Source of the DNA: Conchocele bisecta
Taxonomy: Eukaryota; Mollusca; Bivalvia; Lucinida; Thyasiridae
DNA length: 64,000 nt
Direction of reading: 5' to 3'
Assembly (NCBI GenBank): GCA_029237695.1
Contig: JAQRGA010000182.1
Location: 1 to 64,000, forward strand
The notes beneath the pieces are model-generated. The model ran no database searches. It was not told where the DNA came from and saw only the letters and a program-made list of their open reading frames with translations. A program made the position numbers and the translations under genes. Numbering within the stretch: position 1 is the first letter of the stretch; every line of letters begins with the position of its first letter. Below, in pieces: positions 46,246 to 56,866 of this stretch.

Positions 46246-46389
46246 ACCCGGGCCGTGTTGACGGGTTTTGTCGGGAGAAGTCGCATTGTGCCAAGATCGC
46301 CCACTCCAAGTGTCAGGAGAACTCCACTTGCCACTGCCACTGCCACTATAAATACAAGCACAGTTCCGACGGCACCGTCTGTCACAAAC
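46246..46389 (+). CDS. cysteine-rich module exon (EB-like)
   Basis: A 144-bp phase 1-1 exon, acceptor 'cgtactttcag', donor C|GTAAGA. It encodes RVDGFCREKSHCAKIAHS, KCQENSTCHCHCHYKYK and VCHK. A CHCHCH run from three TGCCAC hexamers is an in-frame microsatellite expansion inside the C-x-C motif. Otherwise intact. Confidence 0.8.
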
Positions 46390-46689
46390 GTAAGAATCTG
46401 TGAATATGGACGTTCGGCTGTAGTAACGATTATAATGCTGCATTAACATTTTGTCTACTGACTTTCCGAGTCGGTGCCCTTGTAAAGTTTTCCCAATCTA
46501 TTCCATTGTTTCGTCTCCTGGCATATAGTTGTACTACATGGATTACTTTCGCATGTTGTAAACAAGGGATCGAAACGATTTTGCTCGTTCATTGATTTTT
46601 CAAAAGCCTTTTAGTATGTAGTACGGGAAACCCTGTTGTATAAGCTCATACAACTAGTAATAATAGGGAACATATTTAATGTCATTCAA

Positions 46690-47290
46690 TCGATGTTACG
46701 AAAATATTAAATCCAGGGTTAAATTCAATAACTGTCTCAGTGAAGAAACTTTGTGTGAATTGAGGGTCCGTCAAGGGGAATGTCGCTCTCCATAATTATT
46801 TGCCATGTATGTAAACGACTTGGAGGATGAATTTTGCCGGAAAGGAGTAGAACATATTGATACTGGTAAGATTAAAGTCTAGTATTATTCCTATATGCAA
46901 TGATATCTTTATTTTTGCCGAGTCCGATGACGGTTTACAGCACGGTTTACATGTTTTGGCGGTTAGCAATTAGCAGTAAATACGGAGAGAAAAAAATAGT
47001 GGTTTTCCGGAAGGGTGCGATGTTGTCGAGACATTTATATTTTTCTTACCAAAAACAAAAATAAATTTGAAATGATTTCACAATTTTCACACCTTGGGAA
47101 TAATTTTGCTCATCTGGAGGTTCTTTTTCACACGCACAGATCATATTATCAGGACAAGCACGGAAGGCTGCATTTAAATTGAATAAATGCCTTCACAGTT
47201 TTAATGATTTGCCGCCAAAACATGTGTTACAGCTATTCGATTATATTACCGATTTTAAATTACGGAAGCTAGGTTTGGGTATTTGCACAA
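46690..47290 (+). pseudogene. LINE (non-LTR retrotransposon) reverse transcriptase relic
   Basis: Pieces of a reverse transcriptase in shifting frames, in the right order: NNCLSEETLCELRVRQGE (RQG motif), LFAMYVNDLEDEF, YANDIFIFAESDDGLQHGL (catalytic F/Y-x-D-D degraded to YAND) and finally LNKCLHSFNDLPPKHVLQL (thumb). Several stops (for example TAA near 46791) and frame shifts. Jockey/RTE-like by recall of the 'LFAMYVNDLE' and 'FNDLPPKHVLQLF' signatures. Truncated on both sides. The stretch 47419-47788 shows nothing. Confidence 0.75.
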
Positions 47291-47298
47291 GCGAATCA

Positions 47299-47418
47299 GA
47301 TGTTGTCCTCTGCTGTTTATTTATTTTCTTCGATAATTCTCATCAAATACATGCTTTGACAGCATTTTAGAATCATTTCCAATGGAATTTTCGTGCTCAG
47401 CATTCTAAGGGTTAGATA
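47299..47418. mobile_element. family I fold-back element, half copy
   Basis: 'cctctgctgtttatttatt...acatgctttgacagcattttag' as in 5823-6072, ending 'ctaagggtta'. Confidence 0.55.
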
Positions 47419-47788
47419 TAGAGATATAATCGTCCATTTGGGATATAAAATATCGGCTGTTACAGAGAGGGTGTTGTTGTAGAGAGGTGGCCGTTCGGGG
47501 AGGTTCGACTGTATATGTTTCTTGTCCGTATATTTAATTTGGGGACTGTATGCCATTAGTTTCAGAGTGTTTTCAATATATGTATGTACTTGAATACACG
47601 TATAATCTGGTATTGAAGTAATTCAACAGTATCTCCAAATTCAATGTGTTCATTTAATTAATTGTCACAGAAAATGTTACTTTTCCTCAGTGTGTAGATA
47701 CATGACCCATGTTATGTCCGTGATTGGAGACATTTTACCGTCTGTTTCTTGGTCTACTGGCACATTCTAGCATCATAACGTGATATCT

Positions 47789-48098
47789 GTAGCCTATTTC
47801 AACAACATTGCAAAGTATACTTTTCTAGCAAAGTATACTTTGAGGGAGATATTTTCAATGTTAGGATCAATTTATTAATTTTTATTATACTGAATTTATT
47901 ACATTATCACAGCCATTTTGGCTGTGGTAATGTAATAAATTAAGTATAATAATTCTGCATACTTTCAATCATCAAATATATGCAGTGGTTAGTTCTATAT
48001 GAAATAATGCATTTCAGGAAAAATAAATGATTACTCCCTGAAAGTATACTTTACTAGATAAGTATGCTTTGCAATGTTGATGAAATCTGCTACTGATA
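47789..48098. mobile_element. MITE, family G copy 2
   Basis: Same architecture as 44329-44635. 'gatatc' is seen at both outer edges. Confidence 0.8.
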
Positions 48099-48116
48099 TC
48101 GGTTTGTTACTGGCAT

Positions 48117-48240
48117 GGGGAGTGATTCACTGACTGAATGGTGAACAGTGCCGATCCTGAGCCAGACCGTGTGGATGCGCAGGTTGGTCTGGATCGGCAC
48201 TGATCGCAAATGTCTTAAGCCACCCTAAGCCACATACAAC
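48117..48240. mobile_element. family D repeat, copy 4
   Basis: 'tgaacagtgccgatcctga', 'cagaccgtgtggatgcg', 'ctggatcggcactgatcgc'. Nothing recognisable between it and 48460. Confidence 0.65.
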
Positions 48241-48682
48241 GATAGCTCTGATCGAATATGCATCCACTTAGTCCATTACCGTCGTGGGTAATGCTTTGCA
48301 TTGGTTTATGTTACTGGAGGGAAGACGTGAATGAGCACATCGAAAACAACCATCTCAACCCACAGGTTGAAGTAACGGACCGAGGTCTATAAATACATTA
48401 AATATGCCTAAAAGCATCATTACATGAAGAAAAAAAATGTAAACAAATTGTTTTACTCCGTATATATAGACATATACGTATATGTCTATACTCAGCAACA
48501 CTAGAAACGTTCCACTTGTTGAACCGATATATCTCTGGATATGTTTATGTTACACATTCTGTGAATGTACATGCGAGACACTGGTCATTTTGTGAATACA
48601 CCCGTGTTAAGTTTCCACCAAATACACGAGGTTCAAAACGGTCACCAACCGGAACGCTTATTTCCACTTATTGCACGTGCGC

Positions 48683-48790
48683 GCTATACCTGTACTCCAT
48701 ACATTCATTCACTATACCTGTACTCGATACATTCATTCACTATACCTGTACTCCATACATTCATTCACTATACCTGTACTCGATACATTA
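48683..48790. repeat. 29-bp minisatellite inside the mariner element
   Basis: Four units of 'tacctgtactccatacat|tcattcactat' between the left terminus and the transposase start. Not expected in a mariner, hence a later expansion. Confidence 0.9.
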
Positions 48791-48871
48791 ATTCAGTCAA
48801 CGTCGTACGATACTTGCGACACAGGCTAACCCGAAAATTAAAAAACATTTTACTTTTTCATTGTTTTCATC

Positions 48872-49794
48872 ATGCCACGCTTGTCTAAAGTTGAAAGAAA
48901 TCAGGCAATTGGAATGCTGGACGCGGGAATGACGGCCAGTGCCGTGGCCCGCAGGTTCGGCTGCTGTCGGAAGACCATACAGAGGCTTGTGACCCGGTAT
49001 CAACAAACTGGTACTGTTGACGATCGTCCCCGCCCCGGTCACCCTCGTGTCACCACCGCCAGGACTGACCGCTACATCACGTTAACCCACTTACGTCAGC
49101 GTCATTTGCCAGCCACCGTAACGGCTAGGAGATACGGTGTGTCAGCGCAGACCATCTGTAGGCGCTTGCGATGCAACGCGCTGCCAATCAGAGCACGACG
49201 CCCATATACCGGTCAAATAATGACGCGACGTCACAGTGGTGCTAGTTTATTGTGGTCGCAACGTCATTTGAATTGGCGGCGGGCTGAGTGGAACCGAGTT
49301 CTCTTTACTGACGAATCTCGGTTCACACTCAGCCATGCAGATGGTAGGCTACGCGTATACAGACGCAAAAAACGAGAGATTCGCCGATTGCTGTGTGGTT
49401 GAGAGGGACAGGTTCGGGGGAGGGAGTGTAATGGTGTGGGATGGGATCATGGGGAACCGTAAGACTGAGCTCGTGGTCATACAGGGCAATCTCAATGCAC
49501 AGCGCTACATTGCTGAGGTGCTAACTCCTCATGCAATGCCTTTCATTCGCCACCACGGCCCTGGTATAACATTACAGGAAGACAATGCCCGCCTGCACAC
49601 AGCCAGAATCACAACTCAATACCTGGCTCGTAAGCGAGGGCTTACCACCAAATTGACAACATTCGAGATCTGACACGGGCTTTACAACAAGAATGGATGA
49701 ATCTGCCTAACCCACTAATTCTGCGTTACGTCACGTCCATGCGCCGTAGAGTTATGGCGTGTATTCATGCAAATGGTGACCACACACGATATTA
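48872..49794 (+). pseudogene. Tc1/mariner transposase, frameshifted and internally deleted
   Basis: Starts MPRLSKVERNQAIGML with an HTH (ASAVARRFGCCRKTIQRL) and a second DNA-binding segment (TARRYGVSAQTICRRL). The first catalytic Asp is in VLFTDESRF. A 1-base insertion in an A run near 49366-49372 shifts the frame; it continues as NERFADCCVVERDRFGGG, SVMVWDGIMG and the second Asp in LQEDNARLHTA. The segment with the third acidic residue (the SPDLNPIE region) is deleted after 49670. The C-terminus resumes as ALQQEWMNLPNPLILRYV to TAA at 49792-49794. Cannot encode an active enzyme. Confidence 0.85.
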
Positions 49795-50291
49795 ATCATA
49801 CAGAATACAGTGGAAGTTTTTTAGAGAGAAATCATCAAGCCCTAAACATTTGTTTTTAAAAATTAAAAAATCAGATTTTTTATTTTGACCCCTCCCGAAT
49901 TCGCCGTGATGTCACTCGAAATCTTTTCATCGCAACAAAATTTTGTCAACTGATATGGCTTCACAAATGATTAAACTTCATTTTCTGTACAGGTTTTAGT
50001 TCCACCATCCTTATAGATTTCCAGCAATCTTTCCCTGAATATGCTGGGACGTTTCTACTGTTGCTCACTATATATGTAAGGATTAAAAAAATATTAATTT
50101 ATATTTTTCTTAATTTATTGATGCTTTTAGGCATATTTAATGTATTTATAGAGCTCGGTCCGTTACTTCAACCTGTGTCTCAACCGTCTCACCTAGACTT
50201 GTAGTACATGTAATATATTATACAGTTTATAGGAAGATACGATGTTGAAACTTTCGTGTGTGTACATGTACGCGAGAAATGGCATACATAG

Positions 50292-50592
50292 ATAATAGTA
50301 GGTTAGTGCCGTGAATGGGAACAATATATGACAAGGCTTAGGAAACGGGATGGGCGAGGCTCTGTCGAGCACATCCCGTTTCCGTGCCGCGCCAGATATG
50401 TTTCCCAATTCACGGCACTAACCTACTGTTCTATTTATCCCGTCAACACCTATAAATGGCTTTAAAATGCAAAAAAAACAACAGCCACCGCACATGTTCA
50501 TACGCAGTGATTATGTCGTATTGACAGGATATCAAAAATGTTTCACGGCACCGTGTTTCACGGCACATATCCACTGTATTGACGGGATAAAT
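50292..50592 (+). mobile_element. two-part fold-back element, copy 14
   Basis: Full length, 301 bp. The sequence from 50593 to 51396 shows no recognisable feature. Confidence 0.9.
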
Positions 50593-51396
50593 GTGCATAG
50601 CAAAATGCTGTGAGTTTACTGTAGTACATGGACACGAGGTTTGCCAGCCATGTTTGCAGAATTAACCTATCGGTAGCTCTTGATCAGCGACTATAACAAT
50701 CATCCCAGTGTTCAAGTTATACACATTCATTAATATACCTGTAATAATATAATTTAGGACTGCAAGTGTCTAATGTTTTCTTATTGTTTATAATTTATTT
50801 TGGTTGTGAACTATGTTTAATGGCACACTGTATTCAATTGTGATGTCAGTTAGATAGGTTTATGTGCAATCGTCATTTCAACCATGAACATATATTTCGA
50901 AGCCATTAAATGCTATTATCACATGTTGTGAGTTACGATGATTATATTGTACATATTGTTATGCATATATGTACATTGAATGCAAATGAGAGTAAACTGC
51001 TTGGTGACCATTTCAGAAATCAGGTGTTGTCTTATTTGCATTCAAGTTCGGACTATTTACGTAATATGTGTACATATATCTCGCATGCGAAGTAAAATTC
51101 GTCATCCATTTTGAAGTTGCGAACACAGATGCAACTGATCTAAATATATCGATTACTGAATGGGTATGGCCATACTTATCATTAATTACGAAGCTTACTA
51201 TTTTGTAGATATCACTATATATTTAATGGCAAAAGTAGAGAATCAAACAAGTGAAAATAAGTATTATTTCCAGATGGTCGCCAAACTGCATAGATAACCA
51301 CCGAAATAAGCACCAATCTCATTGGTTTTTACTTTCCTGACGTATGCTCAAATTAAGAAATTTTCTAGAGACGGGGCGCACATGAAAACTAAATAG

Positions 51397-51702
51397 AGAA
51401 TAGTAGGTTAGTGCCGTGAATGGAAAATATATATATATGCTAAAGCTCAGGAAACGGGATGGGCGAGACTCTGCTGAGCACATCCCGTTTCCGTGCCGCG
51501 CCAGATATTTTTCCCATTCACGGCACTAACCTACAATTCTATTTATACCGTCAACACCTACAAATGGCTGTAAAAGGCAAAAATATAACCCCAGCCACCG
51601 CACATATTCATACGCAGTGATTTGGTCGTATTGACAGGATATCAAAACTGTTTCACGGCACTGTGTTTCACAGCACATGCGCACTGTGTTGTCAGGGATA
51701 AA
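51397..51702 (+). mobile_element. two-part fold-back element, copy 15
   Basis: Full length. It ends GTGTTGTCAGGGATAAAAT (one extra base in the terminus), about 105 bp before the next exon. Confidence 0.9.
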
Positions 51703-51808
51703 ATAGTGTCAGTCATCAGAACCCCGGGTACAGTACAATACAATATAACATCAAGAGAACGCGATTACTAAACCACCTATACATTGCACCTATGTTGTCA
51801 TATTACAG

Positions 51809-52003
51809 GACCGTTTACAATCGTCCCAAGTATACCGGAAATTCAGATAGGCCGCCAGTGTGATAACTCGTCTAACCGGTACTGGAAGTGTCGTGACCGA
51901 GTTGGTACCCGGTGCCAGCAGATGGTAGGTTGGGCTCACTGTCGGTGCGCCTGTGTGCCGGGATACGCCAGCAAATATAACGAATATATTTTTACATGTC
52001 AAT
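51809..52003 (+). CDS. cysteine-rich extracellular exon, diverged module
   Basis: A 195-bp phase 1-1 exon after 'gtcatattacag', donor T|GTAATT. The 65 codons open with a proline-rich link (PFTIVPSIPEIQIGRQ), then CDNSSNRYWKCRDRVGTRC, AHCRCACVPGYAS and TCQ. The C-x-C-x2-GY end is EGF/EB-like, but the front half is different from the other modules. Probably the module nearest the end of the array. Confidence 0.75.
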
Positions 52004-52199
52004 GTAATTCTACACAAATATTTAATGTGAGTGTGTTTAAGTTTAAGTTAAGTTTCATTCAAAATATATGTGATACTACACAGCCTTCTAAGGCAACACT
52101 CACCCTATAATGAATACACACAGGTATATTTGTATGTTAACAATGGTTATTAGTTTAACGTAATGGGTGTCAATAATTATATATCATATGTCCAGAGCT

Positions 52200-52582
52200 C
52201 CAGAGCTCCAGATAAGCTACGTATTTGCGTAAATACCCAATTAAAATTGCCAAAAACCCAATTGAAATCAGAAGTAGCGAGTATCAAAAAGCAATAATAA
52301 ATTTGTGGTACCTTTATCATGCTACAGAAAACAATAAACAGACCACAAATATAGCATATTTTTCTTATTTCCAATGAAAACACATCTTGGTATTTCATTA
52401 GAATTGTCTCCAAGGAGACAATTCTAATGAAATGCCGAGACATGTTTTCATTTCGAAGCAAACTATTCAATAATTGTTGTAGTGTGATTTCATTTTACCC
52501 AATTAAAATATTGAAATACCCAATGGCTTCAGATATGATGGAGTGAAAATACTCAATTACTAATTCCTTATCTGGAGCCCTG
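52200..52582. mobile_element. fold-back element, family E copy 2
   Basis: CAGAGCTCCAGATAAG...CTTATCTGGAGCCCTG, 383 bp. From 52583 to 53180 there is no assignable feature. An open minus-strand frame at 52591-52824 has no recognisable motif. Confidence 0.85.
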
Positions 52583-53180
52583 ATATGTCATCAACTACTA
52601 TGTCTATTATGATAGTTAGTCATCATACTGTTCCTGGTCTCATCCATTGATGGACATATCCTACTTTTAGCCGAGCATATTGGTGTCCGTACTGCTTTAA
52701 GGCAATATTCAGTCTGCGTATTTGTCTGCAACGGGGATCGCATTGTCTGGTACTCATTGACGCCATATTTCAGTCTGGTTGTTGGGTCGACACTAGGTCG
52801 TCCGAAGGACCAAATGCAGACCAAAGGTTTTTCATACTACAGTAAACGCAACAGCCTATGATTGTGTTATTTATATTTATATCATGTTCTGATAGCCAAG
52901 ACAGCCAAATATGGCATTAACATTAAAAATCATCTTGTTTTGCGTAATTTTGTCACAATTCATAGAACGACAGTTGTTGGTCAATAGCGTGCCGTTATTG
53001 ACAGTGTCGTGTAATTAATGACGTCAACAAACTGTAACGAATCAATAACGTCGTATGACGTCACGTGGGTCTGTTGTAATGCATTGTGGTACAAACGCAA
53101 TACGTTGAATGGGCGTTTGCATTGTGAATTTATGGAACGTGTAACTATTTTTGGCAGTCCACAGCGGACTGTAACGCCAT

Positions 53181-53250
53181 AATTATACTGAATGTATTAT
53201 ATTATCACAGCCATTTTGGCTGTGATAATGTAATAAATTCAGTATAACAA
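53181..53250. mobile_element. family G core hairpin
   Basis: 'aattatactgaatgtatta' ... complement, with loop 'agccattttggct'. Ends 14 bp before the exon acceptor at 53264. Confidence 0.75.
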
Positions 53251-53264
53251 CACGATATTTCCAG

Positions 53265-53443
53265 AGGTACAGACGTACTATATCAATATGAACATCTCGG
53301 AGGAGCGAGGCTGTGGCAATGGCACGAAGCCAAAAGACGAAAAACTTTGCTATATTTATCAGCCAATCAGACTGCTGCGACAGTACATCAATCCGAGGAC
53401 ACGTTACTTCACATATTTCCGAGATAGAGTTGTTGTGACAGGG
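53265..53443 (+). CDS. putative non-modular exon of the same gene
   Basis: Acceptor 'gatatttccag', donor GGG|GTAAGT. The 59 complete codons read VQTYYINMNISEERGCGN, EKLCYIYQPIRLLRQY and RTRYFTYFRDRVVVTG. It enters in phase 1 like the EB exons but leaves in phase 0. Composition is unlike an EB module (two cysteines, many aromatic residues). It may be the spacer after the module array. Family unknown. No transmembrane segment or terminal exon is recognised downstream; an open minus-strand frame over 53183-53635 is unsupported. Confidence 0.5.
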
Positions 53444-54817
53444 GTAAGTGTATGTCATCGTTGTTTTTTTGGGGTTTAGCAATCCCAGGGGTCCGTGAAA
53501 GAAGGCGGCTACATCCACTTCTTCCACTGACCCTTTCCATTCAGATTGCAATACAAATGTATCAGTTATGGCAAAATAAGCAATGATGCCCCCAACGCAT
53601 GGATTGGACATGAAACCCGACATTGAGCTGATCAATTCCTAGGTTTAATGTGTTTGATAGCCAAATGTTCGTCGGCAGCGACACATGGAACAGACAGTAG
53701 TCATGTGCTTCTACCGACTACGGGATCTGGGAAATTTACTCTGCGATCACATTAAAATAAATCAACATTCGTATGTCGACTATTTCGAATGTGCAATATC
53801 ATTTTAAATGCAGAGCTGGGTAGTTCGAATGTACACCGACACGTGTACAGTGTGGCCCAAAAGAACTTGGACCCTTTTTGTAACCTATATATATTTTGAC
53901 ATACTGTTTGAATCTTAATTAATTTTGGCATTCGTATTGTGTAATGTATGTTGTATTAGAAGGATACATATTGCTTAATTACTGCTCGTCCATGCATGTT
54001 GACGTCATCGTGGTTATGACGTCACTAGGTCATACTCTGGAATTTCCATCACTGAGAACGTTGTGAAACATTTGAAAAGCCCTGCCATATCTATTATTTT
54101 CACCGAAAGAGTGAAATAAATGATATACTGAACAGACGAATGCATATAAGTGTTACTTACATGTACATGTAGCTTCGAAATTATCTAAATAAAAAAGACT
54201 TAACATATGAAATAAATTTTCGTAGTGTTTCTCTAGGAATAACAAATAAGGCACTGATGGTAAAACAATTTAATTGTATGATTTTGTTAGCAAAATAAAA
54301 TATTTTCAAATGCAAATATGAAAAGCATGATATTACTTTCGAATCTTTTGTAAGTTACTTGAAAAATAGAATATATATAGAAGAAGAAATAGCGACAATG
54401 AAAGACAAAAGAGAACAGCATATTATTAAGTGGGGCAGGTTTAATATATAAGTTCTTATAGGCACCGCAAGAAAAATCTAGCACAACATATCTCTATATT
54501 AGATATAAACTATGCCGCCTGTGACAACTACACAACTACACAGGTCCAGCAGGTGTGAACACAGAGAAAGAAATCCTTACCTTCTTCCTTCTTTTCATGC
54601 TCTGTATATCGCAACTACTTTACTCTCCCATACATTTCACTTTTTAATATAGTATGTAATCATTGTATTTCATTTAGCTATATTCTCTTGTAAACTTTAT
54701 AAAATGTACATGTTGTATTTAAAAGTGGAAATAAACCATTTAATAATGTAACGGAAGTGGTACCATGTGTAATCATGAGTTGAATGTGGATATAAATATA
54801 CCGATCGGGAGCATCGT

Positions 54818-54891
54818 GCTCCGGTAGCGCAGTTGGTTAGCGCGTCCCGCTGGTGTTGGGAAGGTCCCGGGTTCGATCCCCGGTCGGTGCA
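54818..54891 (+). tRNA. tRNA-Thr-like (anticodon GGT), or tRNA-derived repeat
   Basis: 74 nt fold as a cloverleaf. Acceptor GCTCCGG pairs with TCGGTGC with one mismatch; D arm GCGC-AGTTGGTTA-GCGC (A box); anticodon arm TCCCG-CTGGTGT-TGGGA; T arm CCGGG-TTCGATC-CCCGG (B box). A T6 run, 54894-54899, follows as a pol III terminator. No intron. Anticodon GGT is unusual for animal threonine tRNAs, so it may be a mutated copy. The sequence 53700-54817 is otherwise without recognisable genes. Confidence 0.7.
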
Positions 54892-55471
54892 CATTTTTTC
54901 CGTTGCATTTTCTCTATCCGGTTACAATAACAAAAAAATAAGCGGCTGGACGTGATTTTAACACCACAACAACAACAACAAATTTCCAAATTTTGATTTT
55001 AGTAAACAAATTTGAAACTATAAAAGTGTCTGAATGTGAAATTACGATATAAAAAGCAATGAGAAATGAAGCATAGATCTTGCCTGACACAGTGAAAGAT
55101 GTACTTGTTTCGAAACTTTAAAGGTAAAGGTTCTTTTTTGAAATGTAATGAGTTTTCGTGGGTGGCATTTTTTTCTCCCCGACGTTTCTGTATGCCTTTG
55201 TATTTGAAATGAAATATTTTAGTTGGCTATGGGCATTATATTTATAATTTAAATCACTGCAGGCTCTTGAAATAGGGTATATGTAAGTAATTTATTTATT
55301 GAATTTAAAGTTTTCTTTATATGCGAGGGATATGCCTCGGAACTCCCTATCAGACCGGCGGCTCTCATCATTAGGCCGTGTGTCGATGCCGGCCGCGCGC
55401 CGGCAATCATTACTATTTGGCTTTGTCCAATGGTGGCATCTCTGGAGACGGTTTAAATGGTGGTCGCGGCA

Positions 55472-55849
55472 CAGAGCTCCAGATAAGCTGCGTATTTGCG
55501 TAAATACCCAATTAAAATTGCCAAAAACCCAATTTAAATCAGAAATAGTTAGTATCTTTAATCAATTAGAACAATTGTGGTACCTTTATCCTGTTGTAGA
55601 AAACAATAAACGGACCACCAATATAGCATATTTTGCCATGAAAACACATCTTGGTATTTCATTAGAAAATTCTAATGAAATGCCAAGATATGTTTTCATT
55701 TGCAAACAAACTATTCAATAATTTCTGTATGTTGATGTGTAAACAGTAGTGTGATTCTATTTTACACAATTAAAATGTTGAAATACCCAATTGCTTCAGA
55801 AATGATGGAGTAACAATACTCAATTACTAATTCCTTATCTGGAGCCCTG
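55472..55849. mobile_element. fold-back element, family E copy 3
   Basis: CAGAGCTCCAGATAAGCTG...CCTTATCTGGAGCCCTG. No gene is seen in 54900-55471 or in 55850-56866. Confidence 0.85.
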
Positions 55850-56866
55850 CGGCATATAAATGTACTTCTGAGTGCATAGAAGGAAAATATTTTTCCGCAA
55901 ACATAAGCGTATCTTCAGCATGAAATGGGTTACTGCATGATTGCCCCATGATGCGATGATGAAAGTCGTACATTTTATATCAGAAATAACTTTCCACACT
56001 GATATCAGGGGTGATAACCGTGTTTCCTTAAAATGTTAACGGACATTACTATTTATACTCTGTATTTTTTTTTTATGTGCAATTACCATAGTTTATAATC
56101 TGTCGAACATATTATATTTTCAGGTGACGCATTTAATTAGTATAAATAATTAAAAAATACCATGCCTCATTTGCATATGAAAATAGCCTGATACCAACTA
56201 TCAGTAAATTTAGTAAAATAAATATTACTAAATGATTATAACTGTATAGCGGGCACTCGTAATCTTTAGAACTGGTGGAATAGTGACACAATTATACACT
56301 TATTTAATGCCTATAAAGAACGTTTTGTGCCTACTGAGTCATGAGTGGGCATGTATCTTTAAAATCGAATCGACTTCTGCAAATTACGTTTAAAACTGAC
56401 ATAAATTTCGGAGCAGACATTATCGTATTTTGCCGATATTTAATTTCAAAATCGGTCCTATCTTCCGTAAATGGCATTGAAATTGACATAAATTTCAGAC
56501 TAGTCCATTTATAAAAAAGGGGTGTACAGGTCTGTGGCATTGAAAGGGTTAACATAATGACAGCGGGGTTTGAGTATACACAGATTGCAATGCATGAGCT
56601 ATGGGCTGATGGAACAGGATATCGGTAATTGGGTCATTGCGTCATCGAATGATGATGGCTACACGTGTTTACAATAATGCATTGCATGGACCTGCGTAGA
56701 TCTTCATTCTACATGGATAAATTATAAAATAAAACATGACGGTAACAATTCTTGGTCGATTCAATATATGTAATTACATGCGAAGATAACAGTGAAAACA
56801 TTACATATGACATGTGGATAGAAATTTATGGCATATTATAGGCATTGACGACGTCATACATGTATT

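Larger units (their letters stand above)
48489..50072 (+). mobile_element. Tc1/mariner-type transposon, defective
   Basis: Imperfect terminal inverted repeats (CTCAGCAACACTAGAAACGT left; complement of GTGAGCAACAGTAGAAACGT right) flanked by TA. It encloses a transposase pseudogene at 48872-49794 and a 5' untranslated minisatellite at 48683-48790. Confidence 0.85.

Noticed and set aside
52591..52824. Minus-strand 77-codon frame as a decayed gene
   Set aside because: No motif recognised and no neighbour or splice support.
53183..53635. 150-codon minus-strand open frame
   Set aside because: It overlaps the plus-strand exon 53265-53443 antisense and a transposon hairpin; no recognisable domain.
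54697..54894. Minus-strand open frame starting MCTDRGSNPGP
   Set aside because: It is the antisense reading of the tRNA-like gene, a common annotation artefact.
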